A stretch of DNA of 64,000 nucleotides. Source: an uncultured Lentisphaeria bacterium (lineage in GTDB: Bacteria > Verrucomicrobiota > Lentisphaeria > Victivallales > Victivallaceae). The stretch is from assembly GCA_949298075.1 (NCBI GenBank), contig CASFVA010000025.1, forward strand, positions 1 to 64,000, read 5' to 3'. Both the position numbers and the translations under genes were made by a program. Below are positions 25,989 to 33,711 of this stretch, in pieces (the first letter of the stretch is position 1; every line of letters begins with the position of its first letter). The notes beneath the pieces are model-generated. The model worked only from the letters and a program-made list of their open reading frames with translations. It ran no database searches and was not told the origin of the DNA.

Positions 25989-26885
25989 TCACAGGCTTTT
26001 ACCCGTCAGCATCCGATAGGCTTCAAGGTATTTTTCCGTGGTTTTGCGAACCACCTCAGCCGGGAGCTCCGGTCCTGGGGCCGTTTTGTCCCAATCCAGG
26101 GTTTCAAGATAATCCCGGATGTACTGTTTGTCCAGGCTGAGCGGGCTGATCCCCTCCCGATATTCGGAGGCCAGCCAGAACCGGCTGGAGTCCGGAGTCA
26201 GCACTTCATCGGCCAGAATCAGCTGCCCGTCGATTTCGCCGAATTCAAACTTGGTGTCGGCCACAATGATACCGCGTCCGGCCGCGTAATCCCGGGCCGT
26301 GGTATAGATGTGCAGTGCCAGGTCGCGCAGCGAGGCGGCCTTTTGATTCCCGATCAGAGCGGCGACACCTTCAAAACTGATGGCTTCGTCGTGTTCGCCC
26401 TGTTCTGCCTTGGTCGAGGGCGTGAACAGCGGTGTGTCAAGTTTCGAGGCCAGGCGATATCCGGCACGCAGCCGCAATCCGGAAACCATGCCGGTGGCCT
26501 GATAATCTTTCCAGCCGCTGCCGACCAGGTAGCCCCGGACTATGCATTCCACGGGAATGATTGAGGCCTTGCGGACAATCAGCGAACGCCCCTGCAAATC
26601 CGCGCAGAAAGGCGCCAGTTCCGGGCGCGACGCCATGTCGGCAGAAATCAGATGATTCGGCACATTTTTAAGCAAATCGAACCAGAACAACGAAATCTGG
26701 GTCAGGACTTCGCCCTTGCGCGGAACGCCGTTGGGCATGACCACGTCAAACGCGCTGAGCCGATCGGTGGCGACAAACAGCAATGCGTCGCCCAGATCAT
26801 AGATGTCCCTGACTTTGCCGCGATTGATCAGCCTGATCCCCGGCAGTTCCGTTTCAAGCAGTGCGCCGTTGGCGTCGTAACGCAT
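25989..26885 (-). CDS. purC: Phosphoribosylaminoimidazole-succinocarboxamide synthase
   Basis: SAICAR synthase of purine biosynthesis, joining CAIR with aspartate at the cost of ATP. At 298 residues it is the longer (yeast ADE1-like) form rather than the 237-residue E. coli one. Signatures are RGKVRDIYDLGDALLFVATDRLSAFDVV, the PVECIVRGYLVGSGWKDYQATG stretch, and IIVADTKFEFG. It begins 7 bp after the rplU stop and shares the rplU promoter, an unusual pairing of a ribosomal protein with a purine gene. Confidence 0.96.
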   Translation of the reverse strand: MRYDANGALLETELPGIRLINRGKVRDIYDLGDALLFVATDRLSAFDVVMPNGVPRKGEVLTQISLFWFDLLKNVPNHLISADMASRPELAPFCADLQGRSLIVRKASIIPVECIVRGYLVGSGWKDYQATGMVSGLRLRAGYRLASKLDTPLFTPSTKAEQGEHDEAISFEGVAALIGNQKAASLRDLALHIYTTARDYAAGRGIIVADTKFEFGEIDGQLILADEVLTPDSSRFWLASEYREGISPLSLDKQYIRDYLETLDWDKTAPGPELPAEVVRKTTEKYLEAYRMLTGKSL

Positions 26886-26892
26886 GGCTGTT

Positions 26893-27207
26893 TCAACCCT
26901 TGATTTCGCTGATTTCGACCCGGGTGATGGACTGGCGGTGTCCCTGGGTGCGGCGATAGCCTTTGCGCCGCTTCATTTTGAAGACGACCACTTTCTTGCC
27001 GCGGAACTGATCCAGCACTTTGCCGGAAACTTCGGCTCCCTCGATCCTGGGGGTTCCGACGTTGAGTTTGCCGCCTTCCTCGCCGATTGCGAGCACGTCG
27101 GCAAAGGAAATCGCATCGCCGACCTTGGCATCCATTTTTTCAATTTCGACAATGTCGCCGGGTTTGACGGTGTACTGCTTGCTGCCGGTTTGGATAATCG
27201 CGTACAT
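26893..27207 (-). CDS. rplU: 50S ribosomal protein L21
   Basis: A 104-residue ribosomal protein: MYAIIQTGSKQYTVKPGD at the N-terminus and FKMKRRKGYRRTQGHRQ at the rRNA-binding C-terminal region, with standard length. A GGGAG site precedes the ATG. In most bacteria rpmA (L27) follows directly; here purC follows and rpmA is not in the window. Transcription comes from the promoter at 27261-27289. Confidence 0.97.
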   Translation of the reverse strand: MYAIIQTGSKQYTVKPGDIVEIEKMDAKVGDAISFADVLAIGEEGGKLNVGTPRIEGAEVSGKVLDQFRGKKVVVFKMKRRKGYRRTQGHRQSITRVEISEIKG

Positions 27208-27260
27208 TTTTTGCTCCCATTATGTAAGTTGCGTTTAAACTAAGTCTGTACAAGTCAAAT

Positions 27261-27289
27261 AATATAGCACCGTGCTCCGGCTATTGCAA
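27261..27289 (-). promoter_or_regulatory. Promoter of rplU-purC
   Basis: On the minus strand: -35 TTGCAA (27289-27284), 17 bp spacer, -10 TATATT (27266-27261). The predicted leader is about 50 nt. Confidence 0.65.
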
Positions 27290-27476
27290 GTCTGAACTTT
27301 GGGGTAATTTTGAAAAAATACGATTTCACAAAGCAGTTCTCCGCCGCGCCGAAACCGGCCCGGAACTGGAAAAGCTTCCGGGAGAAATACATTTTTAAGG
27401 TGCGGCGCTCCCCGGCTCCGGAAAAAGCCCAGGGACCGGCAAAATACAAATTGTCGAACGGAGTCTGGCCGCCGGT

Positions 27477-27505
27477 TTGTACAAAAGGCTTCCAGGGTAT
27501 ATATT
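27477..27505 (+). promoter_or_regulatory. Promoter of the polytopic membrane-protein gene
   Basis: TTGTAC (27477-27482), a 17 bp spacer and TATATT (27500-27505). It lies about 160 bp upstream of the ATG at 27668. Confidence 0.5.
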
Positions 27506-27667
27506 ATCAACTAATCGCGTCCGTCAATCCAACGGGCACGAGTGTGCCAAATGTGCCATCGATTATGAAAATCAGACGGCTACTGGATTTGCCGTCAGGG
27601 ACGGGGCGATGGCCGTCGCGGAATTGTTGAGGCGGCCGGCGCTTGAATTGCTGCCCTCCGGAAAATT

Positions 27668-29191
27668 ATGAAAATATCAAAATTCCTTTTTAATACCGCC
27701 ACTGGTCCGCTGCTGAACGCGGTGGTGTCGGGATACGGCATTGGCTGTTGTCTGGCGATCGGTTATTGCCGGTTGAACACGGAGCCGGCGGCCCCGCGGG
27801 AAGCGGTTGGGGTGGTGGTGACGGCCCTGGGCGCACTGATCGGCCATTTTGCAGTTGGCCGTTTAAAGTCCGGACACCGGCGTACGGCCGGTACGGTAAT
27901 CATGCTTCTGGTGATAGGAGGGCTGCCCTGGCTCGATGGTCTGGCCTCCCTCGGAGCCGCGGTGGCGCTCGGCGCAATCTGGGCGGTGCTCCGTGGATGC
28001 CGGGCCGGACTGCGCTGGTGTTGTGTCCTGTCATTGATTGCCGGATTTACAATGGTGGGCAATGGCCTGCTGATGTCGGGGCTGCAGCGTTCGCTTTCCG
28101 AACAGAGCGAGGCGGTGGCGCTGGTGCCGCTGGCGCCGTTGCTGTCGCAGGAGGACAGCCCCAGCGTATTGTGGTTGGAAAGTTCCCCCGGTCCCGGTGC
28201 GCCGGCGTTGGCGGCGCTGCCTTACGTCGGGCGGGTTGATCAATTGTTCTGGCGCCAGTACGAGGTTATGAATCCCGGTGGATTCAGAGAAAACTACGAC
28301 TTGGTTTTACTGCGGGATTTCGGAGGGAGCTTTGGATGGCGTCGACAGCAGAAACTCGACGCCGGTTATGCTGCGCTAAAAAAGGGCGGAGTGATAATTT
28401 ATCCGGCGGAATCCGGCTGGTTGTTCCACCGTTGTATCGGACCCACCCGAACGGCTGGTGGCATGAAGATCACCGGTTATGATGGGGATTTTATTGTGGC
28501 GTCCAAAGGGTTTGAATTAATTCCTGATCCAGATGCCCTGGATGAGCGCCTGAACCGTTTGCAGCAGGCTGAGAAGTGCGAAATTATTCCGCCGGGAGTA
28601 TTGTCGGCGTATTTTTACGACCGGTTGAAAAGCGTGACTTTTCGGCTGCCGGTCAAGGTTGCGCCGGTGGTTTTGGCGGTGATTGCGGCGCTTTATCTCG
28701 GATTGAGATTTATCAGCAGCCGTGGCCGGCGTATGGCGGAGTTCCTGAGTGCGGCGGAAAATTCCGCCGTTGCAGTTCTGGCCGTATTGGCGGTTTCCGG
28801 AGAACTGCCAGTCAATGTCAATTTCCACCCCGTTCTGTTCGGGGGGATTATGTTGTCCGGGCTGGCCCTGCCGTTGCGGTCCGGTATCCGCAGGAGCCTT
28901 GGAGTAATCGGAACTGTCGTTCCGGCGGTGTGGCTGCTGCCGGCGGTTCGGGAATGTCCCGGGATCAACTGCGCTGTCGCCGCAGTGGTTCTGCTGACCG
29001 CTTCCGGGTTCAGGTTCGAACAGGAGAACCAGTCCCGGCTTAACTCCGCCGACCTGGATCTGGCTGTCTGGCTCGGCCTGATCTGGGGTGCACTGGTTTT
29101 CGGCGCCGCGTGGTGGCTTGGCAGCTGGTCGCTGCCGGCGGTTGTGGCGGCGCTGCTTCTGCTGCGCTGCACTTCTTATCTGCGGGGATGA
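27668..29191 (+). CDS. Polytopic membrane protein of unknown function with an internal soluble domain
   Basis: A 507-residue protein I do not recognise. About five hydrophobic helices cover residues 10-155, a soluble region runs from about 160 to 320, and about six more helices cover 325-505. The soluble part includes NYDLVLLRDFGGSFGWRRQQKLDAGYAALKKGGVIIYPAESGW, which reads like a decayed Rossmann/methyltransferase core; membrane-embedded spermidine-synthase-like proteins have a comparable helix-domain-helix layout. No catalytic signature can be claimed. It stands alone between divergent rplU and the nagB pair, with its own promoter. Membrane location is clear from the sequence; function is not. 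Confidence 0.8.
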   Translation: MKISKFLFNTATGPLLNAVVSGYGIGCCLAIGYCRLNTEPAAPREAVGVVVTALGALIGHFAVGRLKSGHRRTAGTVIMLLVIGGLPWLDGLASLGAAVALGAIWAVLRGCRAGLRWCCVLSLIAGFTMVGNGLLMSGLQRSLSEQSEAVALVPLAPLLSQEDSPSVLWLESSPGPGAPALAALPYVGRVDQLFWRQYEVMNPGGFRENYDLVLLRDFGGSFGWRRQQKLDAGYAALKKGGVIIYPAESGWLFHRCIGPTRTAGGMKITGYDGDFIVASKGFELIPDPDALDERLNRLQQAEKCEIIPPGVLSAYFYDRLKSVTFRLPVKVAPVVLAVIAALYLGLRFISSRGRRMAEFLSAAENSAVAVLAVLAVSGELPVNVNFHPVLFGGIMLSGLALPLRSGIRRSLGVIGTVVPAVWLLPAVRECPGINCAVAAVVLLTASGFRFEQENQSRLNSADLDLAVWLGLIWGALVFGAAWWLGSWSLPAVVAALLLLRCTSYLRG

Positions 29192-29511
29192 GCTTTTACA
29201 TAAAAGTGCATGCTTTCCCCGGCAAAGTCCATAGACGCCAGTCAATTGCCGTGTATATTGTAGCCATGAGCAACGGAACAGCAACGACCGCGGCACAGCG
29301 GCAAATCCAGCTTGACCGGTGGACCCGGTTCATTTCGTCAAGGTAAAGATGGAACATTACGCAGTTGCCGGGGAATAACGGGGGACTCCCGCTTTCGCGC
29401 AGTGCCGTGCCTCAGTTCGGAATAGTTGGCTGGGTTGTCCGGCTTTAAACCGAAAAACGGAATATTATCAGATTTGCACCGTAACATCTCTCTGCTGAAA
29501 GGAAGTACCCC
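29192..29511 (+). other. Leader/intergenic region before nagB
   Basis: 320 bp with no convincing gene. A TAGACG-N16-TATATT element (29232-29259) could be a promoter, giving a leader of about 245 nt. An inverted repeat CTTGAC/GTCAAG (29311-29316 and 29337-29342) and a 26-codon frame (29266-29346) lie in this leader; neither can be assigned. Confidence 0.4.
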
Positions 29512-30297
29512 ATGGATGTCATTATTCGTCCGGACACCGCTTCTGCGGTGAAACTCACTGCCCGTCTGATTGCTGACGCCATCAACGCCAAACCTGATTT
29601 CAAACTTGGTCTGGCCACCGGCGGAACCATGGAAGCTGTTTATGCCGAACTGGCAGCCATGAACCGGGCCGGGCAAGTGGATTTTTCGCTGGTGCGTACA
29701 TTCAACCTCGATGAATACATCGGATTGCCGGCTGACGATCCGAACTCCTACCGCTATTACATGAATCATCACCTGTTCGACCATGTGAACATCGATCCGC
29801 GCAACACCCATCTGCCCGATGGAATGGCGACCGACGAGGAAGCTGAAGCTGAAGCCTATGAAGCCGCCATGGCCGATGCCGGAGGAATTGACCTGCAGCT
29901 GCTCGGCATCGGCAATGACGGGCACATCGGTTTCAATGAGCCGCTTTCAAGTTTTTCTTCGCGGACGTCCGCCAGGTATCTTACTCCGGAAACGTACCGG
30001 CAGAATTGCGTTTATTTCAATCCGCCGGAGAGCATGCCGCGCCGGGCGTTTACCATGGGAGTCGGCACCATCCTGGATGCGCGGCGGATTGTCATGCTTA
30101 TCACCGGCTCCCGCAAGGCGGCCATTGCTGCACGGGCGATAGAGGGACCATTGACTTCGATGGTGACCGGCAGCGCGGTTCAGCTTCATCCGGATGCGGT
30201 GGTGATTCTGGATGCCGAAGCCGCCGCCGGGTTGACCTGCCGGGAGTATTGCGACGATGCGTTCAACAATGATCCGAAATGGGCAGCATACCGCTGA
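29512..30297 (+). CDS. nagB: Glucosamine-6-phosphate deaminase
   Basis: Converts glucosamine 6-phosphate to fructose 6-phosphate and ammonia, the last dedicated step of amino-sugar catabolism. The 261-residue length is normal. The N-terminal LGLATGGTMEAVYAEL is the phosphate-binding loop, followed by FNLDEYIGLPADDPNSYRYYM with the catalytic Asp, and LLGIGNDGHIGFNEP, the family signature. An AAAGGAAG ribosome site precedes the ATG. The ROK-like kinase gene follows by 27 bp, suggesting a joint role in amino-sugar use, perhaps after lyase and hexosaminidase action on glycans. Confidence 0.95.
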   Translation: MDVIIRPDTASAVKLTARLIADAINAKPDFKLGLATGGTMEAVYAELAAMNRAGQVDFSLVRTFNLDEYIGLPADDPNSYRYYMNHHLFDHVNIDPRNTHLPDGMATDEEAEAEAYEAAMADAGGIDLQLLGIGNDGHIGFNEPLSSFSSRTSARYLTPETYRQNCVYFNPPESMPRRAFTMGVGTILDARRIVMLITGSRKAAIAARAIEGPLTSMVTGSAVQLHPDAVVILDAEAAAGLTCREYCDDAFNNDPKWAAYR

Positions 30298-30324
30298 AAC
30301 GGTATGAAAGCGGAGTACAGTTTT

Positions 30325-31701
30325 ATGGGTGAAATAAGAGTGGTTCCGGGAATGATTCCCGAACTGGATCCCGGTTTTGTTCCGGCCGCATTGTGGAATC
30401 GGAGTTACCGCGCCGTTGCGGCCGCGTCCGGACGACGGGTCGCGATTGCCCTGGAGCGATCCAACGGTGCGGTGTCGCGGTTTGACACCGTGATGGGGCC
30501 GGATGATCCCGGTATGCGGGAAACCAACTTCCGTTATCTGGAGCGGCTGGTAAAATTCCTGCTGTGGTCCTGCGGCGGCTGGCACGTCACCGTCGCCGGA
30601 GCCGAAGAACTGGTTTCTCAGCTCCAAGCTGTCTATTCGTCAGGCGGAGAGCGGGCTTTTGACGCCGCAGTGATGGGACGGCGGGTCTATGATCATGATT
30701 TTACGATCACCGGATGCCCTTATGACGAGGCCCCGGCAGCCCGGCCGGTTGAACTCCGCATCGGCGGACACTGGGAGGGGTGCCGCATCGGCTTTGATCT
30801 TGGCGGATCCGACCGCAAGTGCGCCGCGGTAATTGACGGCAAGGTGGTGTTCAGTGAAGAAGTGCCCTGGGATCCTTATTTCCAGACTGACATCGCATAT
30901 CATCGCGCCGGCATTCTGGATTCTCTGAAGCGGGCGGCGGCCAAGTTGCCCCGCATTGACGCCATTGGTGGCAGCGCCGCCGGTATTTACGTCAACAGTT
31001 GTCCCCGGCTGGTCTCGTTGTTCCGGGGCATCCCCGAAGCGGAGTGGCCGGCCAAGGTGCATCCGTTGTTCGATGAAATTTCCAGAGAATTTCCCGGAGT
31101 GCCGTTTGTGGTGCTCAATGACGGTGAAGTTACTGCGCTGGCCGGAGCGATCAGCCTGAAACGCAATGCCATGCTCGGAGTTTCAATGGGAACCAGCGAA
31201 GCCGTGGGTTATGTGACTCCCGACGGTGTTCTGACCGATTATCTTAACGAATTGGCTTTCGCACCGATTGATTACCGTATCGGAGCGGCGCCGCGGGACG
31301 AGTGGTCCGGAGATGTCGGCGTCGGAGCCGGTTATCTTTCCCAGCAGGCGGTGGCACGTCTGGCCGCGCCGGCCGGTTTTGACTTCAAGCCGGGCATGTC
31401 GTTTCCGGAAATCCTGAAATTGGTGCAGCAGGCCATGGCGGCGGGGGACCGGCGGGCGGAGGCGATTTATCGGACTGTCGGTTGTTATCTCGGTTATGCC
31501 GTCGCGCATTATGCGGTTTTTTATGAATTGAAAAATCTGCTGCTGCTGGGAAGGGTTTCCTCCGGACTTGGCGGCGAAGTGATTATTGAGACGGCCCGCC
31601 GGGTGCTGGCCGCGGATTTCCCCGAACTGGATATGGAATTCCATATCCCGGATGAAACTTTCAAACGCCATGGACAGGCGGTCATTGCCGCGACTTTGTA
31701 A
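30325..31701 (+). CDS. ROK-like sugar kinase (atypical)
   Basis: About 458 residues. The ATG at 30325 is chosen because GGAG lies 9 bp upstream; an ATG at 30304 has no such site. The first 140 residues match no domain I know. Then an actin-like ATPase fold begins with RIGFDLGGSDRKCAAVIDGKVVFSEEVPWDP (the phosphate-1 loop), IDAIGGSAAGIYVN, FVVLNDGEVTALAGA, and MLGVSMGTSEAVGYV. These fit ROK kinases but the Cys-rich zinc motif of classical ROK proteins is missing. Its substrate is probably an amino sugar, judged from nagB upstream. A strong terminator follows 17 bp after the stop. Confidence 0.7.
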   Translation: MGEIRVVPGMIPELDPGFVPAALWNRSYRAVAAASGRRVAIALERSNGAVSRFDTVMGPDDPGMRETNFRYLERLVKFLLWSCGGWHVTVAGAEELVSQLQAVYSSGGERAFDAAVMGRRVYDHDFTITGCPYDEAPAARPVELRIGGHWEGCRIGFDLGGSDRKCAAVIDGKVVFSEEVPWDPYFQTDIAYHRAGILDSLKRAAAKLPRIDAIGGSAAGIYVNSCPRLVSLFRGIPEAEWPAKVHPLFDEISREFPGVPFVVLNDGEVTALAGAISLKRNAMLGVSMGTSEAVGYVTPDGVLTDYLNELAFAPIDYRIGAAPRDEWSGDVGVGAGYLSQQAVARLAAPAGFDFKPGMSFPEILKLVQQAMAAGDRRAEAIYRTVGCYLGYAVAHYAVFYELKNLLLLGRVSSGLGGEVIIETARRVLAADFPELDMEFHIPDETFKRHGQAVIAATL

Positions 31702-31718
31702 GACGAGGCGGACGAATG

Positions 31719-31755
31719 CGGCTTTTCCCGGTATCGGAAAAAGCCGTTTTTTTTT
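31719..31755 (+). terminator. Rho-independent terminator of nagB and the ROK-like kinase
   Basis: A 12 bp stem with one C/A mismatch (CGGCTTTTCCCG at 31719-31730 with CGGAAAAAGCCG at 31735-31746) closes a GTAT loop and is followed by nine T residues (31747-31755). Confidence 0.92.
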
Positions 31756-31761
31756 GCATTA

Positions 31762-31794
31762 CGCATTGCAATGCGCCGGGGAGGGGATTATATT
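31762..31794 (+). promoter_or_regulatory. Promoter and 14 bp palindrome upstream of the ABC exporter
   Basis: -35 TTGCAA (31767-31772), 16 bp spacer, -10 TATATT (31789-31794). The perfect palindrome CGCATTGCAATGCG (31762-31775) covers the -35 and is a candidate operator. Transcription would begin near 31801. Confidence 0.6.
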
Positions 31795-31802
31795 TAGCCA
31801 AA

Positions 31803-31860
31803 ATCAGATGAAAATATGCGGAACGGTTGCTGAAACTGGCCCGCATATTTGCTATCTGAT
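31803..31860 (+). promoter_or_regulatory. Large 5' leader hairpin of the ABC exporter mRNA
   Basis: Two nested stems: ATCAGAT (31803-31809) with ATCTGAT (31854-31860), and AAATATGCGG (31812-31821) with CCGCATATTT (31841-31850), separated by a 2/3 nt internal loop and closing a 19 nt loop. No T-tract follows, so it is not an intrinsic terminator. It would sit at the extreme 5' end of the predicted transcript. Confidence 0.6.
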
Positions 31861-31908
31861 GACTGATGCGATACGGGTAAACTCATTGCAAAAAAGGGAG
31901 TAATGCAA

Positions 31909-33696
31909 ATGAGAAAGCGGGTTGCGGAACCCACGCGGGAGGAGTTGTTCAAACGTTATGAACATCAGCCGCTGAATAAAATCATTCCGTTGATCAAACC
32001 GTACCGTTATCTGATGCTGGGATCGCTGACCACACTGGTGATGCTTAACCTGATCGGCATCACCATGCCGTGGATGCTGAAAATTTCCATTGACCGGGTG
32101 ATCCCCAACGCCGATTACGTCCTTTTCGGTGTGCTCTGCGGCGCAATGATCATTATTTATCTGTCGCGCTGTCTTTTGCGGTATATTGCGGTTTACCTTA
32201 CTGATTATACTGGCATCCGGACCATGGTGGATCTGCGCCAGAAAGTGTTTCGCCATCTGCAGAGCCTTTCGCTGCGTTTTTATGAGGAATACCGGACCGG
32301 TAAACTGATTTCCAACGTTATCAGCGACGTGGCATTGCTCCAAATGCTGATGCGCAGCATCACTCAGCTGGGAGAACAGGTATTCCAGCTGATGGTCATT
32401 GCCATACTGTTGCTGGTCATCAATTGGAGAATGGGACTGGTTGTGTTTCTGTCTTTGCCGTTGCATTACATCAACTTCTACTTCTTCCGGCGTGCCATGC
32501 GCAAGGATTCATTGATGATGCAGGAAAAGATGTCGGAGGTTTCTGCCAACCTGTCCGAGACGCTCAGCGGGGTCAAGGTTGTCAAGTCCTTTGCCAAGGA
32601 GCGGTCGGAGTGTTTGAATTTCTTTCAGAATTTGCGGCCGGTGGTTGACATCCAGATGCGCATCAGCGTGGACAGTGTCGGTTTGTGGTCAATTTTTGAC
32701 ATCCTGTCGCTCTGCACATATCTGGCGACGATCGGCATGGGGATTGTTTTCGTCAAAGACGGATCGATTTCAATTGGAGAATTTGTCGCTTTTTACACTT
32801 ATGTCGGTATGATGATCAACCCGATCAACATTCTCTCCAACCTCAGTGTAACTTTCGCCCAGGGCATGGTGGGGGCCAGTCGCATTGTCCGGCTGTTGAA
32901 CACAATCCCCGAAATCAAGGAAGCTCCCAATCCGATTCACATCGACCGGTTGGATGGACTGGTGGAGTTTAAAAACGTTGTATTCAGCTATGATGCCGAA
33001 AAAGAGCCGACCATAAAAAACTTCTCCCTGACCATCCGGCCCGGCAAAAAGGTTGCGCTGGTAGGACCGAGCGGTTCCGGAAAATCGACGATCAGCAATT
33101 TGCTGCTGCGCTTTTATGACATTGACTCCGGAACCATCAAGGTGGATAATATTGATATCCGGAAGATGGGCCTTGAGAGTTACCGCAATCATGTCGGCGT
33201 GGTTCTTCAGGAACCGTTTCTGTTCTCCGGAACCATCCGGGACAACATCGCCTATGCCAAGCGGGATGCCACCGAGGCCGAAATCGAAAACGCCGCCCGC
33301 ATGGCCAATGTCATGGAATTTGTGGAGCAGCTTCCGGATGGATTTGAAACCATCATAGGTGAAAACGGCGCCAGCCTGTCCGGTGGTCAGAAACAGCGCC
33401 TGGCCATTGCCCGGGCAGTGTTGAAAAATCCGGAAATTCTCATTCTGGATGAGGCCACCAGTGCGCTGGACACCGTGTCGGAATTTCTGGTTCAGGAGGC
33501 CTTGGACCGTTTGATGGAGGATAAAACCACCATCATTATTGCCCATCGGCTTTCCACCGTCAAAAACGCCGATCTGATTGTGGTGCTGGATTCCGGGCGC
33601 ATTGTCCAGCAGGGCACCCATGACGATTTGATGGCCCAGCCGGGAACCTATCGCGAACTTTATCAAACTCAGCGCAAAATGGCGCGGCAGAATTAA
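31909..33696 (+). CDS. MsbA-like ABC exporter (fused permease and ATPase)
   Basis: A 595-residue half-transporter. Six transmembrane helices lie in residues 25-310. The ATPase follows with Walker A GPSGSGKST, signature LSGGQKQRLAIARAVL and Walker B ILILDEATSALD, then the H-loop IIAHRLSTV. The ATG at 31909 is chosen over 31903 because AAGGGAG lies 8 bp upstream of the former and only 2 bp before the latter. It probably works as a homodimer exporting a lipid or other hydrophobic molecule; MsbA-type lipid A flipping cannot be told apart from other exports. A HlyD-like gene follows 15 bp downstream, suggesting a cross-envelope export pair. Confidence 0.93.
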   Translation: MRKRVAEPTREELFKRYEHQPLNKIIPLIKPYRYLMLGSLTTLVMLNLIGITMPWMLKISIDRVIPNADYVLFGVLCGAMIIIYLSRCLLRYIAVYLTDYTGIRTMVDLRQKVFRHLQSLSLRFYEEYRTGKLISNVISDVALLQMLMRSITQLGEQVFQLMVIAILLLVINWRMGLVVFLSLPLHYINFYFFRRAMRKDSLMMQEKMSEVSANLSETLSGVKVVKSFAKERSECLNFFQNLRPVVDIQMRISVDSVGLWSIFDILSLCTYLATIGMGIVFVKDGSISIGEFVAFYTYVGMMINPINILSNLSVTFAQGMVGASRIVRLLNTIPEIKEAPNPIHIDRLDGLVEFKNVVFSYDAEKEPTIKNFSLTIRPGKKVALVGPSGSGKSTISNLLLRFYDIDSGTIKVDNIDIRKMGLESYRNHVGVVLQEPFLFSGTIRDNIAYAKRDATEAEIENAARMANVMEFVEQLPDGFETIIGENGASLSGGQKQRLAIARAVLKNPEILILDEATSALDTVSEFLVQEALDRLMEDKTTIIIAHRLSTVKNADLIVVLDSGRIVQQGTHDDLMAQPGTYRELYQTQRKMARQN

Positions 33697-33711
33697 GCGG
33701 GAGGACAGACC

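Larger units (their letters stand above)
27208..27667. other. Intergenic region between rplU and the membrane-protein gene
   Basis: 460 bp between divergent genes. It holds the rplU promoter (27261-27289, minus) and a promoter pointing to the membrane protein (27477-27505, plus) with a leader of about 155 nt. A 7 bp hairpin CCCGGAA/TTCCGGG (27359-27382) lacks a T-tract. Short frames at 27235-27510 (minus), 27310-27630 and 27477-27671 (plus) were judged unlikely to be genes. Confidence 0.5.

Noticed and set aside
27310-27671. Two short plus-strand frames before the membrane-protein gene, one ending in an ATGA-like overlap with it
   Set aside because: The overlap is suggestive but the frame begins with TTG inside the putative promoter and has no usable internal start; treated as leader.
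29266-29346. 26-codon frame in the nagB leader
   Set aside because: Starts 7 bp after a candidate -10, has no ribosome site and no recognisable sequence.
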